Below, in pieces: positions 1 through 5,725 of a DNA stretch of 7,597 nucleotides (position 1 is its first letter; each line of letters opens with the position of its first letter). Under the pieces are notes generated by a model. That model made no database searches. It was given only the letters and a program-made list of their open reading frames with translations, and was not told where the DNA came from. The stretch comes from Bacteroides sp. (GTDB lineage: Bacteria; Bacteroidota; Bacteroidia; Bacteroidales; Muribaculaceae), in assembly GCA_014801655.1 (NCBI GenBank), contig JAAVDT010000017.1, forward strand, positions 50,438 to 58,034. Direction: 5' to 3'. Made by a program: the position numbers and the translations under genes.

Positions 1-86
1 TCGGCCGGCGAAAGCGGCAACGAGCCAAACTCCTTTTCAACAGCCTGACGCAACATCAATAAAAGATCATCATCTACCTTAAACAT
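1..86 (-). CDS. N-terminus of an unidentified protein (partial)
   Basis: An ATG at 86 reading leftwards opens 28 codons without a stop before the window edge. The product begins MFKVDDDLLLMLRQAVEKEF and continues GSLPLSPA. It has a -7 promoter box about 45 bases upstream. An ATG at 93 is in another frame and hits a stop within a few codons, so 86 is the sensible start. The pattern of a short helix, then 'EKEFG' and a Pro/Ser turn, recalls the start of small Bacteroidota DNA-binding proteins, but 28 residues are too few to assign a family. No signal peptide is visible, so it is probably cytoplasmic. Confidence 0.55.
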   Translation of the reverse strand, partial: MFKVDDDLLLMLRQAVEKEFGSLPLSPA

Positions 87-130
87 ATGGCATACCAGAT
101 TTAGCGGTTAATAAACAAATTTTTGCAGTG

Positions 131-138
131 CAAAGTTA
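131..138 (-). promoter_or_regulatory. Bacteroidota -7 box for the leftward gene
   Basis: On the minus strand this reads TAACTTTG, a full match to TAnnTTTG. Transcription would start at about 125 and give a leader of roughly 40 bases before the ATG at 86. An upstream TTTG (minus strand of 155-158) is only 16 bases away, closer than the usual 19-21, so the -33 element is doubtful. Confidence 0.5.
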
Positions 139-265
139 TACTAAACCAAAATTGCAAATCCATCCCGAATGTTAACGTTTGCAAATTTGAACCAAGTTAA
201 ACCAATTCGGCTACCCTGCCAACCATCATTCCACTTTAATTTTGCACAAAAAAGAGCGGGCAATA

Positions 266-297
266 TTGCCGAATTTCAGCAGAATTATTTATATTTG
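266..297 (+). promoter_or_regulatory. Candidate rightward promoter (-33 TTG, -7 TATATTTG)
   Basis: TATATTTG at 290-297 matches TAnnTTTG, and a TTG at 266-268 lies 21 bases upstream, within the normal spacing. Transcription would begin near 303 and give the lipoprotein gene at 657 a leader of about 350 bases that includes the structured segment at 461-597. A second match, TAATTTTG at 237-244, lacks a convincing -33 element. Confidence 0.5.
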
Positions 298-460
298 CAG
301 TCGGAAACCCTCATTAATCACACCCCAAAAGATTGCAAAACAAGAACCAGGAATAACCAGACTGAAATAGACCACGACATATTGCTTCTTCACTGCAATG
401 ATCTGATTCGTTGAAATCTCGCAAATTCCAATTGAAGTCTCAAATCAAGGCAGCGCAGAT

Positions 461-597
461 CCATCCCCCCCACACGGCAGGGATGGGCCGCTCTGTTAAC
501 ATTCGGACTTCAAGGCAAATGCGAGAGCCTCAACGAACGAATCCAACCGAGCAGCCCATCCCTGCTCCGCATTTACCTCGCTCTCATTTCTGTAAAT
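461..597 (+). promoter_or_regulatory. Structured leader or small RNA with competing hairpins
   Basis: CAGGGATGGGC (478-488) pairs perfectly with GCCCATCCCTG (554-564), extended by G477-C565. Inward, with short mismatches between them, the pairing continues as 490-493/549-552, 495-497/545-547, 501-505/538-542, 509-511/535-537 and 513-516/527-530, closing on a 10-base loop. That is about 31 base pairs in 91 bases. CCATCCC at 461-467 can instead pair with GGGATGG at 480-486, which would break the long stem. A further ATTTAC/GTAAAT pair lies at 571-576 and 592-597. This could be a cis-regulatory leader of the lipoprotein, an independent small RNA or a DNA hairpin element. I do not recognise a known riboswitch class. 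Confidence 0.45.
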
Positions 598-599
598 CC

Positions 600-620
600 A
601 AGAAACTGTTTACATTTATG
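600..620. repeat. 21-base dispersed motif, copy 1
   Basis: AAGAAACTGTTTA then C then ATTTATG. It matches 5490-5510 at 20 of 21 positions in the same orientation. The core AAACTGTTT is an odd-centred palindrome. This copy ends 36 bases before the lipoprotein start. It also contains TACATTTA, one base off the -7 consensus. Confidence 0.5.
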
Positions 621-656
621 ACTACAAGCATCACAAACTTTAACCAACAATCACCA

Positions 657-1160
657 ATGAAAAAATCTATCAAAATGATTTCGGCGATTTTTATCGCCAT
701 CGTGGCCATGGTTGCTACATCGTGTAACAGCAGCGACCCTGAAACAGAACAGGCTTTGGCCGGCACATGGCAAACCTCTTTCAATGAAACTGAAGATGGC
801 ATCACTATGCATATTAATGCCGTCGAATCCTATTCCTTGGAAGACCACAAATTCACATCTAAGATAACTATCCGCTATGGCTATCCCATCAATGAGCGCT
901 TATGCACCATCACCTGGGCCGGCGAGTGGGAAGCCTCAAAGACAGTACTGACGACCCAGATAGACGAAAACTCCATTGAATTTTCATTCAACAAAAGCAT
1001 CACCGACCGAAGCGACCGCGAAGAAATCAAATCGGAAATGATCAGTGGACTCAAAGAACAGAGTTTCATGGAAACTCTTGAATTTAAATCTCCCATAACT
1101 GACTCCTTTGAGGCAGTAGACGGCGAAGGCGTATCTTTCACTTACACCCGCATGAACTGA
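657..1160 (+). CDS. Small lipoprotein, possibly lipocalin-like
   Basis: The 167-residue product starts MKKSIKMISAI, followed by a hydrophobic stretch and a lipobox ending VATSC with Cys23, so it should be exported and lipid-anchored. The Cys is followed by N-S-S-D-P-E; acidic residues soon after the Cys can act as a surface-export signal in Bacteroidota, so surface exposure is possible. Residues 34-38 read LAGTW and the rest alternates polar and hydrophobic residues with Trp and Tyr, as in small beta-barrel (lipocalin-like) proteins. No ligand can be inferred. The ATG at 657 is chosen because it places the signal peptide at the very N-terminus; the ATG at 618 would add 13 polar residues in front. 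Residues 53-167 are duplicated at 2322-2668. Confidence 0.8.
   Translation: MKKSIKMISAIFIAIVAMVATSCNSSDPETEQALAGTWQTSFNETEDGITMHINAVESYSLEDHKFTSKITIRYGYPINERLCTITWAGEWEASKTVLTTQIDENSIEFSFNKSITDRSDREEIKSEMISGLKEQSFMETLEFKSPITDSFEAVDGEGVSFTYTRMN
814..1160 (+). repeat. Long direct repeat, copy 1
   Basis: This segment aligns with 2322-2668 over 347 bases at a constant offset of 1508 with no indels and 11 mismatches (about 97% identity). Similarity ends exactly at the stop codon on the right (TGA here, TAA in copy 2) and at TTAATG on the left. The flanks are unrelated. Confidence 0.95.
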
Positions 1161-1190
1161 TTGAATACACAAGAAAGTTGACTAAATTTA
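1161..1190 (+). promoter_or_regulatory. Weak candidate promoter for the repeat-bearing membrane gene
   Basis: TTG at 1161-1163 lies 19 bases before TAAATTTA at 1183-1190, which differs from TAnnTTTG only at the last base. Transcription would start about 18 bases ahead of the ATG at 1214. Co-transcription with the lipoprotein 53 bases upstream is equally possible. Confidence 0.25.
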
Positions 1191-1213
1191 CACACAACTA
1201 AACAATAAAAAAA

Positions 1214-2272
1214 ATGACCTCCACAACGCATATTGCATTTTCTATTATCATAAATGGCATCTTAGCCATAATATTATACAAAAGAGCGCAAAAGAAAAAA
1301 AAGATTGATCAGGGTAGAAAAGAAGACAATCCCGAAGCAGACAGACAGAATCCGACCCAAACAATCAGCAAGGTTATAGACACCAACCCCGAAGCAGACA
1401 GACAGAATCCGACCCAAACAATCAGCAAGGTTATAGACACCAATCCCGAAGCAGACAGACAAAATCCGACCCAATCAATCAGCAAGGTTATAGACACCAA
1501 TCCCGAAGCAGACAGACAGAATCCGACCCAATCAATCAGCAAGGTTATAGACACCAATCCCGAACTGGCAGACGACTCAATACCAAACTGCATGTTGAGA
1601 TGGACCAATTATGCAGTATACATTGCTTTAATTGCGTTGGTCATCGGGGATTGTTCGCTGTTTTTCAGCAATGGATTAGCTCTGGTGATGAAACTGTTTT
1701 GTTCGATTTTATCTACCGGGGCAATCGTTGCATTGATTTATCGATTCCTGACCGGGTTTTACGAAAAATATTCATCGGACACTTCATTATTCAATAATTC
1801 ACTCTACGTTGCTTCCAACATCTTTTTCATTGCCATACCCATTGCGTCGATGTTGGCATCGTGCGTATCCGACTTTCTGACTTACGACTATTATTCTATA
1901 TTCTCTCACTACGATGCTATCATCTTCATCTTCAAACTCAATTCGGTGCTTGCTATAGCAATGTGTGGGTTCGCCGCATATTATGGCCATTATCTCCACA
2001 CCGGATTCGATGGCAAATTGAAAAAACTTGGTCTGTCATTAATGATTTTTGGAGTGCTTGCAGCTATCCTCTGCATCTACGGTTTGTTCACTGAATTAAA
2101 TCCGCATGATCACTATGAAGGGATAATGAAATTTAAGTCAGGAGAGGATATTCTCATGATTATTCTGACTGCATTTGCATATTGGGTGGCGATGTGGCCA
2201 TTTAGAATCATGACCAAACTTCTTGTTAATGGCGAAACCAATCCCGACAACAGCTCAACCCAAATTATCTGA
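1214..2272 (+). CDS. Multi-pass membrane protein with 19-residue tandem repeats
   Basis: The 352-residue product is not recognised as a known family. A hydrophobic helix near residues 7-22 is followed by KRAQKKKK, which favours a cytoplasmic position for what comes next. Residues 39-114 are four copies of a 19-residue hydrophilic unit (NPEADRQNPTQTISKVIDT), with three residues of a fifth. From about residue 132 on there are five or six further membrane helices, roughly 132-151, 154-180, 196-215, 232-255, 270-291 and 312-333, with KLKK and similar basic turns between them. The repeats would form a flexible tether between the first helix and the main membrane domain. No catalytic or transport motif is visible. 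The ATG at 1214 follows an A-rich stretch typical of Bacteroidota start regions. The same frame stays open for 131 codons after the TGA. Confidence 0.75.
   Translation: MTSTTHIAFSIIINGILAIILYKRAQKKKKIDQGRKEDNPEADRQNPTQTISKVIDTNPEADRQNPTQTISKVIDTNPEADRQNPTQSISKVIDTNPEADRQNPTQSISKVIDTNPELADDSIPNCMLRWTNYAVYIALIALVIGDCSLFFSNGLALVMKLFCSILSTGAIVALIYRFLTGFYEKYSSDTSLFNNSLYVASNIFFIAIPIASMLASCVSDFLTYDYYSIFSHYDAIIFIFKLNSVLAIAMCGFAAYYGHYLHTGFDGKLKKLGLSLMIFGVLAAILCIYGLFTELNPHDHYEGIMKFKSGEDILMIILTAFAYWVAMWPFRIMTKLLVNGETNPDNSSTQII
1328..1564 (+). repeat. Four 57-bp tandem repeats
   Basis: Units begin at 1328, 1385, 1442 and 1499, and the first nine bases of a fifth begin at 1556. The units are almost identical at DNA level: the first codon is AAT or AAC, units 1 and 2 encode Thr-Ile where units 3 and 4 encode Ser-Ile, and unit 3 has CAA for CAG. 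As 57 is a multiple of three, gain or loss of units keeps the gene in frame. The near-identity suggests recent expansion. Confidence 0.97.
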
Positions 2273-2668
2273 AAAGTCATCCCTTCTGTCCTTGCAATCA
2301 TCATTGCGGCATATTCAGCTTTTAATGTCGTCGAATCTTATTCCTTGGAAGACCACAAATTCACGTCTAAGATAACTATCCGCTATGGCTATCCCATCAA
2401 TGAGCGCTTATGCACCATCACCTGGGCCGACGAGTGGGAAGCCTCAAAGACAGTACTGACGACCCAGATAGACGAAAACTCCATTGAATTTTCATTCAAC
2501 AAAAGCATCACCGACCGAAGCGACCGCGAAGAAATCGAATCGGAAATGATCAGTGGACTCAAAGAACAGAGTTTCATGGAAACTCTTGAATTTAAATCAC
2601 CCATAACTGACTCCTTTGAGGCAGTAGACGGCGAAGGAGAATCTTTCACTTACACCCGCGTAAACTAA
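2273..2668 (+). pseudogene. Truncated second copy of the lipoprotein
   Basis: Directly after the TGA of the membrane gene, the same frame reads KVIPSVLAIIIAAYSAF, which looks like a hydrophobic signal or membrane segment. It then joins at 2324 to 114 residues nearly identical to residues 54-167 of the lipoprotein at 657. There is no ATG or GTG in frame; the only usual start is a TTG at 2345, inside the conserved domain. The lipobox Cys and the LAGTW segment are missing. Five residues differ from copy 1 (Ala-Val, Gly-Asp, Lys-Glu, Val-Glu and Met-Val). The likeliest reading is a paralogue that lost its start and signal. Read-through of the TGA, giving a membrane protein with an extra helix and this domain, is an alternative. 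Confidence 0.65.
2322..2668 (+). repeat. Long direct repeat, copy 2
   Basis: This is the partner of 814-1160, with 336 of 347 positions identical and no gaps. The two copies are in direct orientation and flank the repeat-bearing membrane gene, so recombination between them could delete 1508 bases including that whole gene. Confidence 0.95.
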
Positions 2669-2683
2669 CCGGATTATTCATCA

Positions 2684-2712
2684 TCTGTCTGTTAAGCGAC
2701 AGAACATTTTTA
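2684..2712 (+). terminator. Weak terminator-like hairpin before the DUF805 gene
   Basis: TCTGTC (2684-2689) pairs with GACAGA (2698-2703) around an 8-base loop. It is followed by ACATTTTTATT. The stem is only six pairs, so termination may be partial. It lies 16 bases after the stop of the truncated lipoprotein copy. Confidence 0.4.
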
Positions 2713-2736
2713 TTAACCCACTTAAATTTATTTTTC

Positions 2737-3129
2737 ATGTATCAGTATCGCGTTTCTTTTGAAGAGGCCATTTCAAGGGCTTTCAGCAACTACTGCAAAT
2801 TCACCGGTCGCGCATCGCGCTCTGAGTACTGGTGGTTCGCCTTGCTCAATGAGCTGCTCTATTTGTTAATACAATTCATGGGCTTTGTCGGCGGGTTTGA
2901 TTACACAACCTGCGATGTTTTGGGCATAATCGTTGGTCTTCCGCTTTTTCTTCCCAGTTTAGGTCTGTTGTTCCGCCGCCTACACGACACTGGCCATTCC
3001 GGCTGGAACTGGTTATGGTTTCTCCTTCCTGTCATTGGCTGGATAATCATCTTAGTGTATCTGGTAAAAGCCTCTGAGATGACAGAAAATCAGTATGGTC
3101 CCGTACCCAACCTCACCGTCGAATCATAA
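2737..3129 (+). CDS. DUF805 family inner-membrane protein
   Basis: The 130-residue product shows the family's hallmarks in order: FTGRASRSEYWWF at residues 22-34 just before the first membrane helix (about 32-50), a second helix at about 60-79, RRLHDTGHSGW at 80-90, a third helix at about 91-110, and a closing NQYGPVPN at 118-125. Length and motif order are normal for DUF805 (the family of E. coli YhaH and YhaI). The biochemical role of the family is not established. The start is set by the ATG at 2737, because the conserved region begins about 20 residues later. TAAATTTA at 2723-2730 is a near-match to a -7 box but lies very close to the ATG. The neighbours are lipoproteins and another membrane protein. 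Confidence 0.92.
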   Translation: MYQYRVSFEEAISRAFSNYCKFTGRASRSEYWWFALLNELLYLLIQFMGFVGGFDYTTCDVLGIIVGLPLFLPSLGLLFRRLHDTGHSGWNWLWFLLPVIGWIIILVYLVKASEMTENQYGPVPNLTVES

Positions 3130-3215
3130 ACCAAAGCAACTCAAGACAAACGGCGATGAATGTATTCTCCCAAGAATCATTCATCTCAGTTTGTTCTTTA
3201 TTTCTCCAACCAGTT

Positions 3216-3707
3216 ATGAAACATTTCAAGCTCTTTCTATCAGCACTGTTGACCATCTTGTCAGTCGCCATGACCTCGTGCGAAACCAGTGACTATGACA
3301 AACCGGCTCTACGTGAAATCCTGAGTGACAGCGGAACTATCACACTTCCCGTTGCAAGTGGTGTCATTATCAAAGAAAAACACAACAATCTTCTGACATT
3401 AACAGTGGATTATCCAATGCTTAAGGTGTCGTCAATTTTCAGCCTTACATCAAAAGCTCCCGAAATTGCTTATATCGGTCAGATTACCGACCTCGTTGAG
3501 CTGCCCACATCCACAGAAGAAACATTCTCCACCCGTGCCGTCATCCACAACCATGGAGGCTATCTCATTAAAATGGGTGTGATTAAACCCGGCACGAACA
3601 CCGTCGTCAACTACGTTATCAAGATGCAAGTCTCCGAAGGTCCGGTGTATGAGGGCGATGCTCCCAATGAGCTCTATGTCAAATACCAGATTTTTCACTT
3701 AGAGTAA
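3216..3707 (+). CDS. Hypothetical lipoprotein
   Basis: The 163-residue product begins MKHFKLFLSALLTIL and has a lipobox ending MTSC with Cys22, followed by E-T-S-D-Y-D, so it should be a lipid-anchored envelope protein with acidic residues after the Cys. The rest is rich in Val, Ile, Thr and Ser in alternating patterns, consistent with a beta-sandwich, and the only Cys in the mature part is the anchor. I do not recognise a family. An in-frame ATG at 3156 would add 20 residues ahead of the signal peptide, so 3216 is preferred. It lies 86 bases after the DUF805 gene, without an obvious promoter or terminator between, so the two may share a transcript. Confidence 0.75.
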   Translation: MKHFKLFLSALLTILSVAMTSCETSDYDKPALREILSDSGTITLPVASGVIIKEKHNNLLTLTVDYPMLKVSSIFSLTSKAPEIAYIGQITDLVELPTSTEETFSTRAVIHNHGGYLIKMGVIKPGTNTVVNYVIKMQVSEGPVYEGDAPNELYVKYQIFHLE

Positions 3708-3712
3708 TAAAC

Positions 3713-3817
3713 ATGGCACAATACGACGTGTACGGCGAAGCCGACCCCAGCAGCTCGACAGGAAATATTGGCACATCACGACAGAAAACTAACAAGCTAT
3801 CAAGCATTTGCACATAA
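3713..3817 (+). CDS. Possible 34-residue ORF after the lipoprotein
   Basis: An ATG five bases after the lipoprotein stop opens 34 codons beginning MAQYDVYGEADPSSS and ending in TAA. The close spacing would allow translational coupling. The first seven residues resemble the opening of CcdB-like toxins, but the remainder does not, so it could be a decayed fragment or chance. No hydrophobic segment is present. Confidence 0.15.
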   Translation: MAQYDVYGEADPSSSTGNIGTSRQKTNKLSSICT

Positions 3818-3854
3818 GAATCACAGGCAATCTCTTGCCGGATATATCTGACTG

Positions 3855-3896
3855 CTGTCTGAATCCCAATCAATGGAGTTCAGACAGTTTGCTTTA
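3855..3896 (+). terminator. Stem-loop between convergent genes
   Basis: CTGTCTGAA (3855-3863) and TTCAGACAG (3879-3887) form a perfect nine-pair stem with a 15-base loop. It is followed by TTTGCTTTA on the plus strand. There is no T-run on the minus strand, so it would mainly end rightward transcripts before they enter the kinase gene. Confidence 0.5.
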
Positions 3897-3917
3897 CGGA
3901 TGCAACAAGGAGTGGTA

Positions 3918-5471
3918 CTAAAACCAATACTCGGGTTTGGGGCGAGGGGTCAGGCTTCCCGCAGCTCTATACCATGTGCCGTCTTCGCGGAGGGAGTCAA
4001 CGTAGTAGCGGTCCTTTTCATAGTCGACACGACGTTTGACGAGCGCTACGCCTGCCAACGATGGGATGCGTTTTATTGCCCTTTGATAGTGCTGATATTC
4101 CAGACCTTTTCTGTTTTCATCGTTGCCATAATCCTTTATGGCTTTCTCTGCATCGGCGAGCAGTGTTTCAACTCGGGGATTGCCGGGAAGCAGTTTTGAT
4201 TCGAGCCATCGGCGCACGTCCTGTTTCGCCAGCCATCGCCAGTGGTTTACGCCGACAAGCTGACGGGTGCGCATGGTGGTCATGGTGTCAATCATATTGA
4301 TATGGTCGCGAAATCGACGGGAAGCTGCTTGCAAAGCATGTTGATAGAGCTGTGCGTCAAGCGGCAACGTTTCATCCGTTTCGGCGGGCAGTGGATCGGT
4401 CGGTTTTGTGACTTCGGGCTTCACCTCCGGGTCTGCATCGGCGGGCTTATAAGGCTCAACAACGTCTGCTATTTCCGAAACCTCCACAGGCAGATTTTCG
4501 CCCAACGCGCTGTCAATGTTCGGCGAGTCTACGACTATCGGCTCTCCCGGCTGCACAACCATAACTGAATCAACGGCTGAGCCCTGCTTCGTCTCCGCCC
4601 CTACATCGCCCCGTTCAGTCCTCCACCACATTATTAATACTCCCACAAGCACCACGACAGCCGTGGTGGCCGCCATAGCCGCCGCTGCAACTCGCCGGCG
4701 GCGTTTATGCTGCAAGCACCGACGCATCAGTCGCGGAATGTCGGAAACATGAGCGGGCCGTAGCGACGTATCGGCCGAAGTGCATTGCCCGACAATGTTG
4801 CCGAACACACCTTTTGTGTCCATCAACTCTATCAACCTACCGATAGAATAGACATCGGTTCGCGGTGACACTTCACCACCATCGCCTTTCAAATTCTCAG
4901 GCGCGGTGAATCCTTGGGTTCCGCCGGCAAAGTCGAGCTTTTCATATCCAAACCCTCGGCTTGAGCCGAAGTCTATCAGCTTGACGTAGCGGCCCTGGTG
5001 GACCATCATCAGATTCGACGGCTTCAAATCGCAATGGATGACCTGACGCGAATGAAGATAATCGACCGCCGAACAGATCTGATCCACAATCTGAATCACC
5101 TCCTCCGAATCAAGCTCCGAGCGCGATGCAAGATAGCCTCCCAGCGTGACGCCGTCGAGATATTCCATCAGAATCGACGGCCCGAAACCGGGCACATCCT
5201 GCATCCACATCATTTCAACCACGTTGACATGATTCATGCTGTGGCCTATGGCATATTCCTTTTCGAGCAACCGCCGATGAATTTCGCTGTCGCGATATTC
5301 ATCCTTCAGTGTCTTCACCACAACGCGGTGGCCACGATAGAGACAGCTGTAGAGCACACACCATCCCCGCGCCGACTCATGAATGAGCCGCACATCCTGC
5401 CACTCAGTGCCGAAATCCCCGGCATCAACCTCAGAGGCAAACAGAGAATCTGTGTAATCATCAGTCATCAT
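3918..5471 (-). CDS. Membrane-anchored Ser/Thr protein kinase with outer sensor-like domain
   Basis: The 517-residue product (numbered from the ATG at 5471) has an N-terminal Hanks-type kinase domain, about residues 25-255. Visible motifs are VVVK (Lys53), the helix-C Glu (Glu72 in KEY), HCDLKPSN (catalytic Asp148, Lys150, Asn153), DFG (Asp167), APE (190-192), TDVYSIG (Asp206) and a closing Arg in SLRP (238). The usual HRD Arg is Cys147, so it is a non-RD kinase, and the glycine loop is degenerate with a single Gly (SARGW). Key catalytic residues are present, so activity is likely. Basic residues KRRRR precede one membrane helix (about 262-283), then an acidic and Pro-rich linker (about 287-372), then a helical, Trp/Tyr-rich domain of about 145 residues that I do not recognise. 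This part should lie outside the inner membrane. A GTG at 5480 is an alternative start. Confidence 0.9.
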   Translation of the reverse strand: MMTDDYTDSLFASEVDAGDFGTEWQDVRLIHESARGWCVLYSCLYRGHRVVVKTLKDEYRDSEIHRRLLEKEYAIGHSMNHVNVVEMMWMQDVPGFGPSILMEYLDGVTLGGYLASRSELDSEEVIQIVDQICSAVDYLHSRQVIHCDLKPSNLMMVHQGRYVKLIDFGSSRGFGYEKLDFAGGTQGFTAPENLKGDGGEVSPRTDVYSIGRLIELMDTKGVFGNIVGQCTSADTSLRPAHVSDIPRLMRRCLQHKRRRRVAAAAMAATTAVVVLVGVLIMWWRTERGDVGAETKQGSAVDSVMVVQPGEPIVVDSPNIDSALGENLPVEVSEIADVVEPYKPADADPEVKPEVTKPTDPLPAETDETLPLDAQLYQHALQAASRRFRDHINMIDTMTTMRTRQLVGVNHWRWLAKQDVRRWLESKLLPGNPRVETLLADAEKAIKDYGNDENRKGLEYQHYQRAIKRIPSLAGVALVKRRVDYEKDRYYVDSLREDGTWYRAAGSLTPRPKPEYWF

Positions 5472-5479
5472 TTCAGCCA

Positions 5480-5487
5480 CAAAGTTA
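5480..5487 (-). promoter_or_regulatory. -7 box very close to the kinase start
   Basis: On the minus strand it reads TAACTTTG, a full TAnnTTTG match. Its last base is the first base of the possible GTG start at 5480. Transcription should begin near 5474, so only the ATGs at 5471 or 5468 would remain, with almost no leader. No TTG is seen at the -33 distance; the 21-base motif at 5490-5510 occupies that place. Confidence 0.4.
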
Positions 5488-5489
5488 CT

Positions 5490-5510
5490 AAGAAACTGTT
5501 TAAATTTATG
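5490..5510. repeat. 21-base dispersed motif, copy 2
   Basis: AAGAAACTGTTTA then A then ATTTATG, differing from 600-620 at one base. It sits immediately upstream of the kinase -7 box, where an activator or repressor site would act. It contains the palindromes AAACTGTTT and TAAATTTA. Confidence 0.5.
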
Positions 5511-5659
5511 TCCGGATTACTATTATTATCATTGTAAGACATGGTTTCGATAATCTTTTTGGTGCTTTTCACCGAGTTTCATCGGTCGCGATGCCCGCAT
5601 CCATTCCTCTTTAACTCACAAATAACGCGGCGTGAACACGCTCTTTTTTCGGGGATATT

Positions 5660-5693
5660 ATTGCGACGGAAACAAAATAATTTCTTATCTTTG
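5660..5693 (+). promoter_or_regulatory. Promoter of the basic-tail membrane protein gene
   Basis: TATCTTTG at 5686-5693 is a full TAnnTTTG match followed by C, as is common. A TTG at 5661-5663 is 22 bases upstream, slightly long for a -33 element. Transcription would start near 5699, leaving a leader of about 26 bases. The 254 bases between the kinase and this gene contain both promoters and small inverted repeats, but no gene. Confidence 0.6.
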
Positions 5694-5725
5694 CGATAAT
5701 TAATCACATTGCAACTCAATCTGTC

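Larger units (their letters stand above)
87..656. other. Long intergenic region with no convincing gene
   Basis: Open frames exist here, but their predicted proteins lack domain-like composition. One contains promoter-like boxes inside it, and the frame leading into the lipoprotein starts with TTG and has a low-complexity Arg/Pro/Gln-rich extension ahead of a proper signal peptide. The region holds the divergent promoter boxes at 131-138 and 290-297, the hairpin system at 461-597 and the 21-base motif at 600-620. I see no tRNA, no CRISPR repeats and no insertion sequence. Confidence 0.6.

Noticed and set aside
169..414. Open frame of 81 codons on the plus strand
   Set aside because: It spans two -7 promoter-like boxes, has unstructured composition, and has no domain or signal.
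478..564. Possible integron attC site
   Set aside because: The outer arms do not match the RYYYAAC/GTTRRRY ends, and no integrase gene is in the window.
411..656. 82-residue N-terminal extension of the lipoprotein frame
   Set aside because: It begins with TTG, is Arg/Pro/Gln-rich, covers the hairpin region, and would bury the signal peptide that starts at 657.
1328..1564. CRISPR array
   Set aside because: The units are contiguous without unique spacers and lie in frame inside a coding gene.
1309..1608. Repetitive minus-strand open frame opposite the tandem repeats
   Set aside because: A repeat unit divisible by three keeps all frames open. The plus-strand frame has helices beyond the array and a coherent membrane topology.
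4998..5537. 179-codon plus-strand open frame opposite the kinase domain
   Set aside because: It lies opposite the conserved kinase motifs and is a shadow of a high-confidence gene.
5629..5650. Short inverted repeat followed by six T, terminator-like
   Set aside because: The stem is only four or five pairs with a very tight loop, and no plus-strand transcript is expected to end there.
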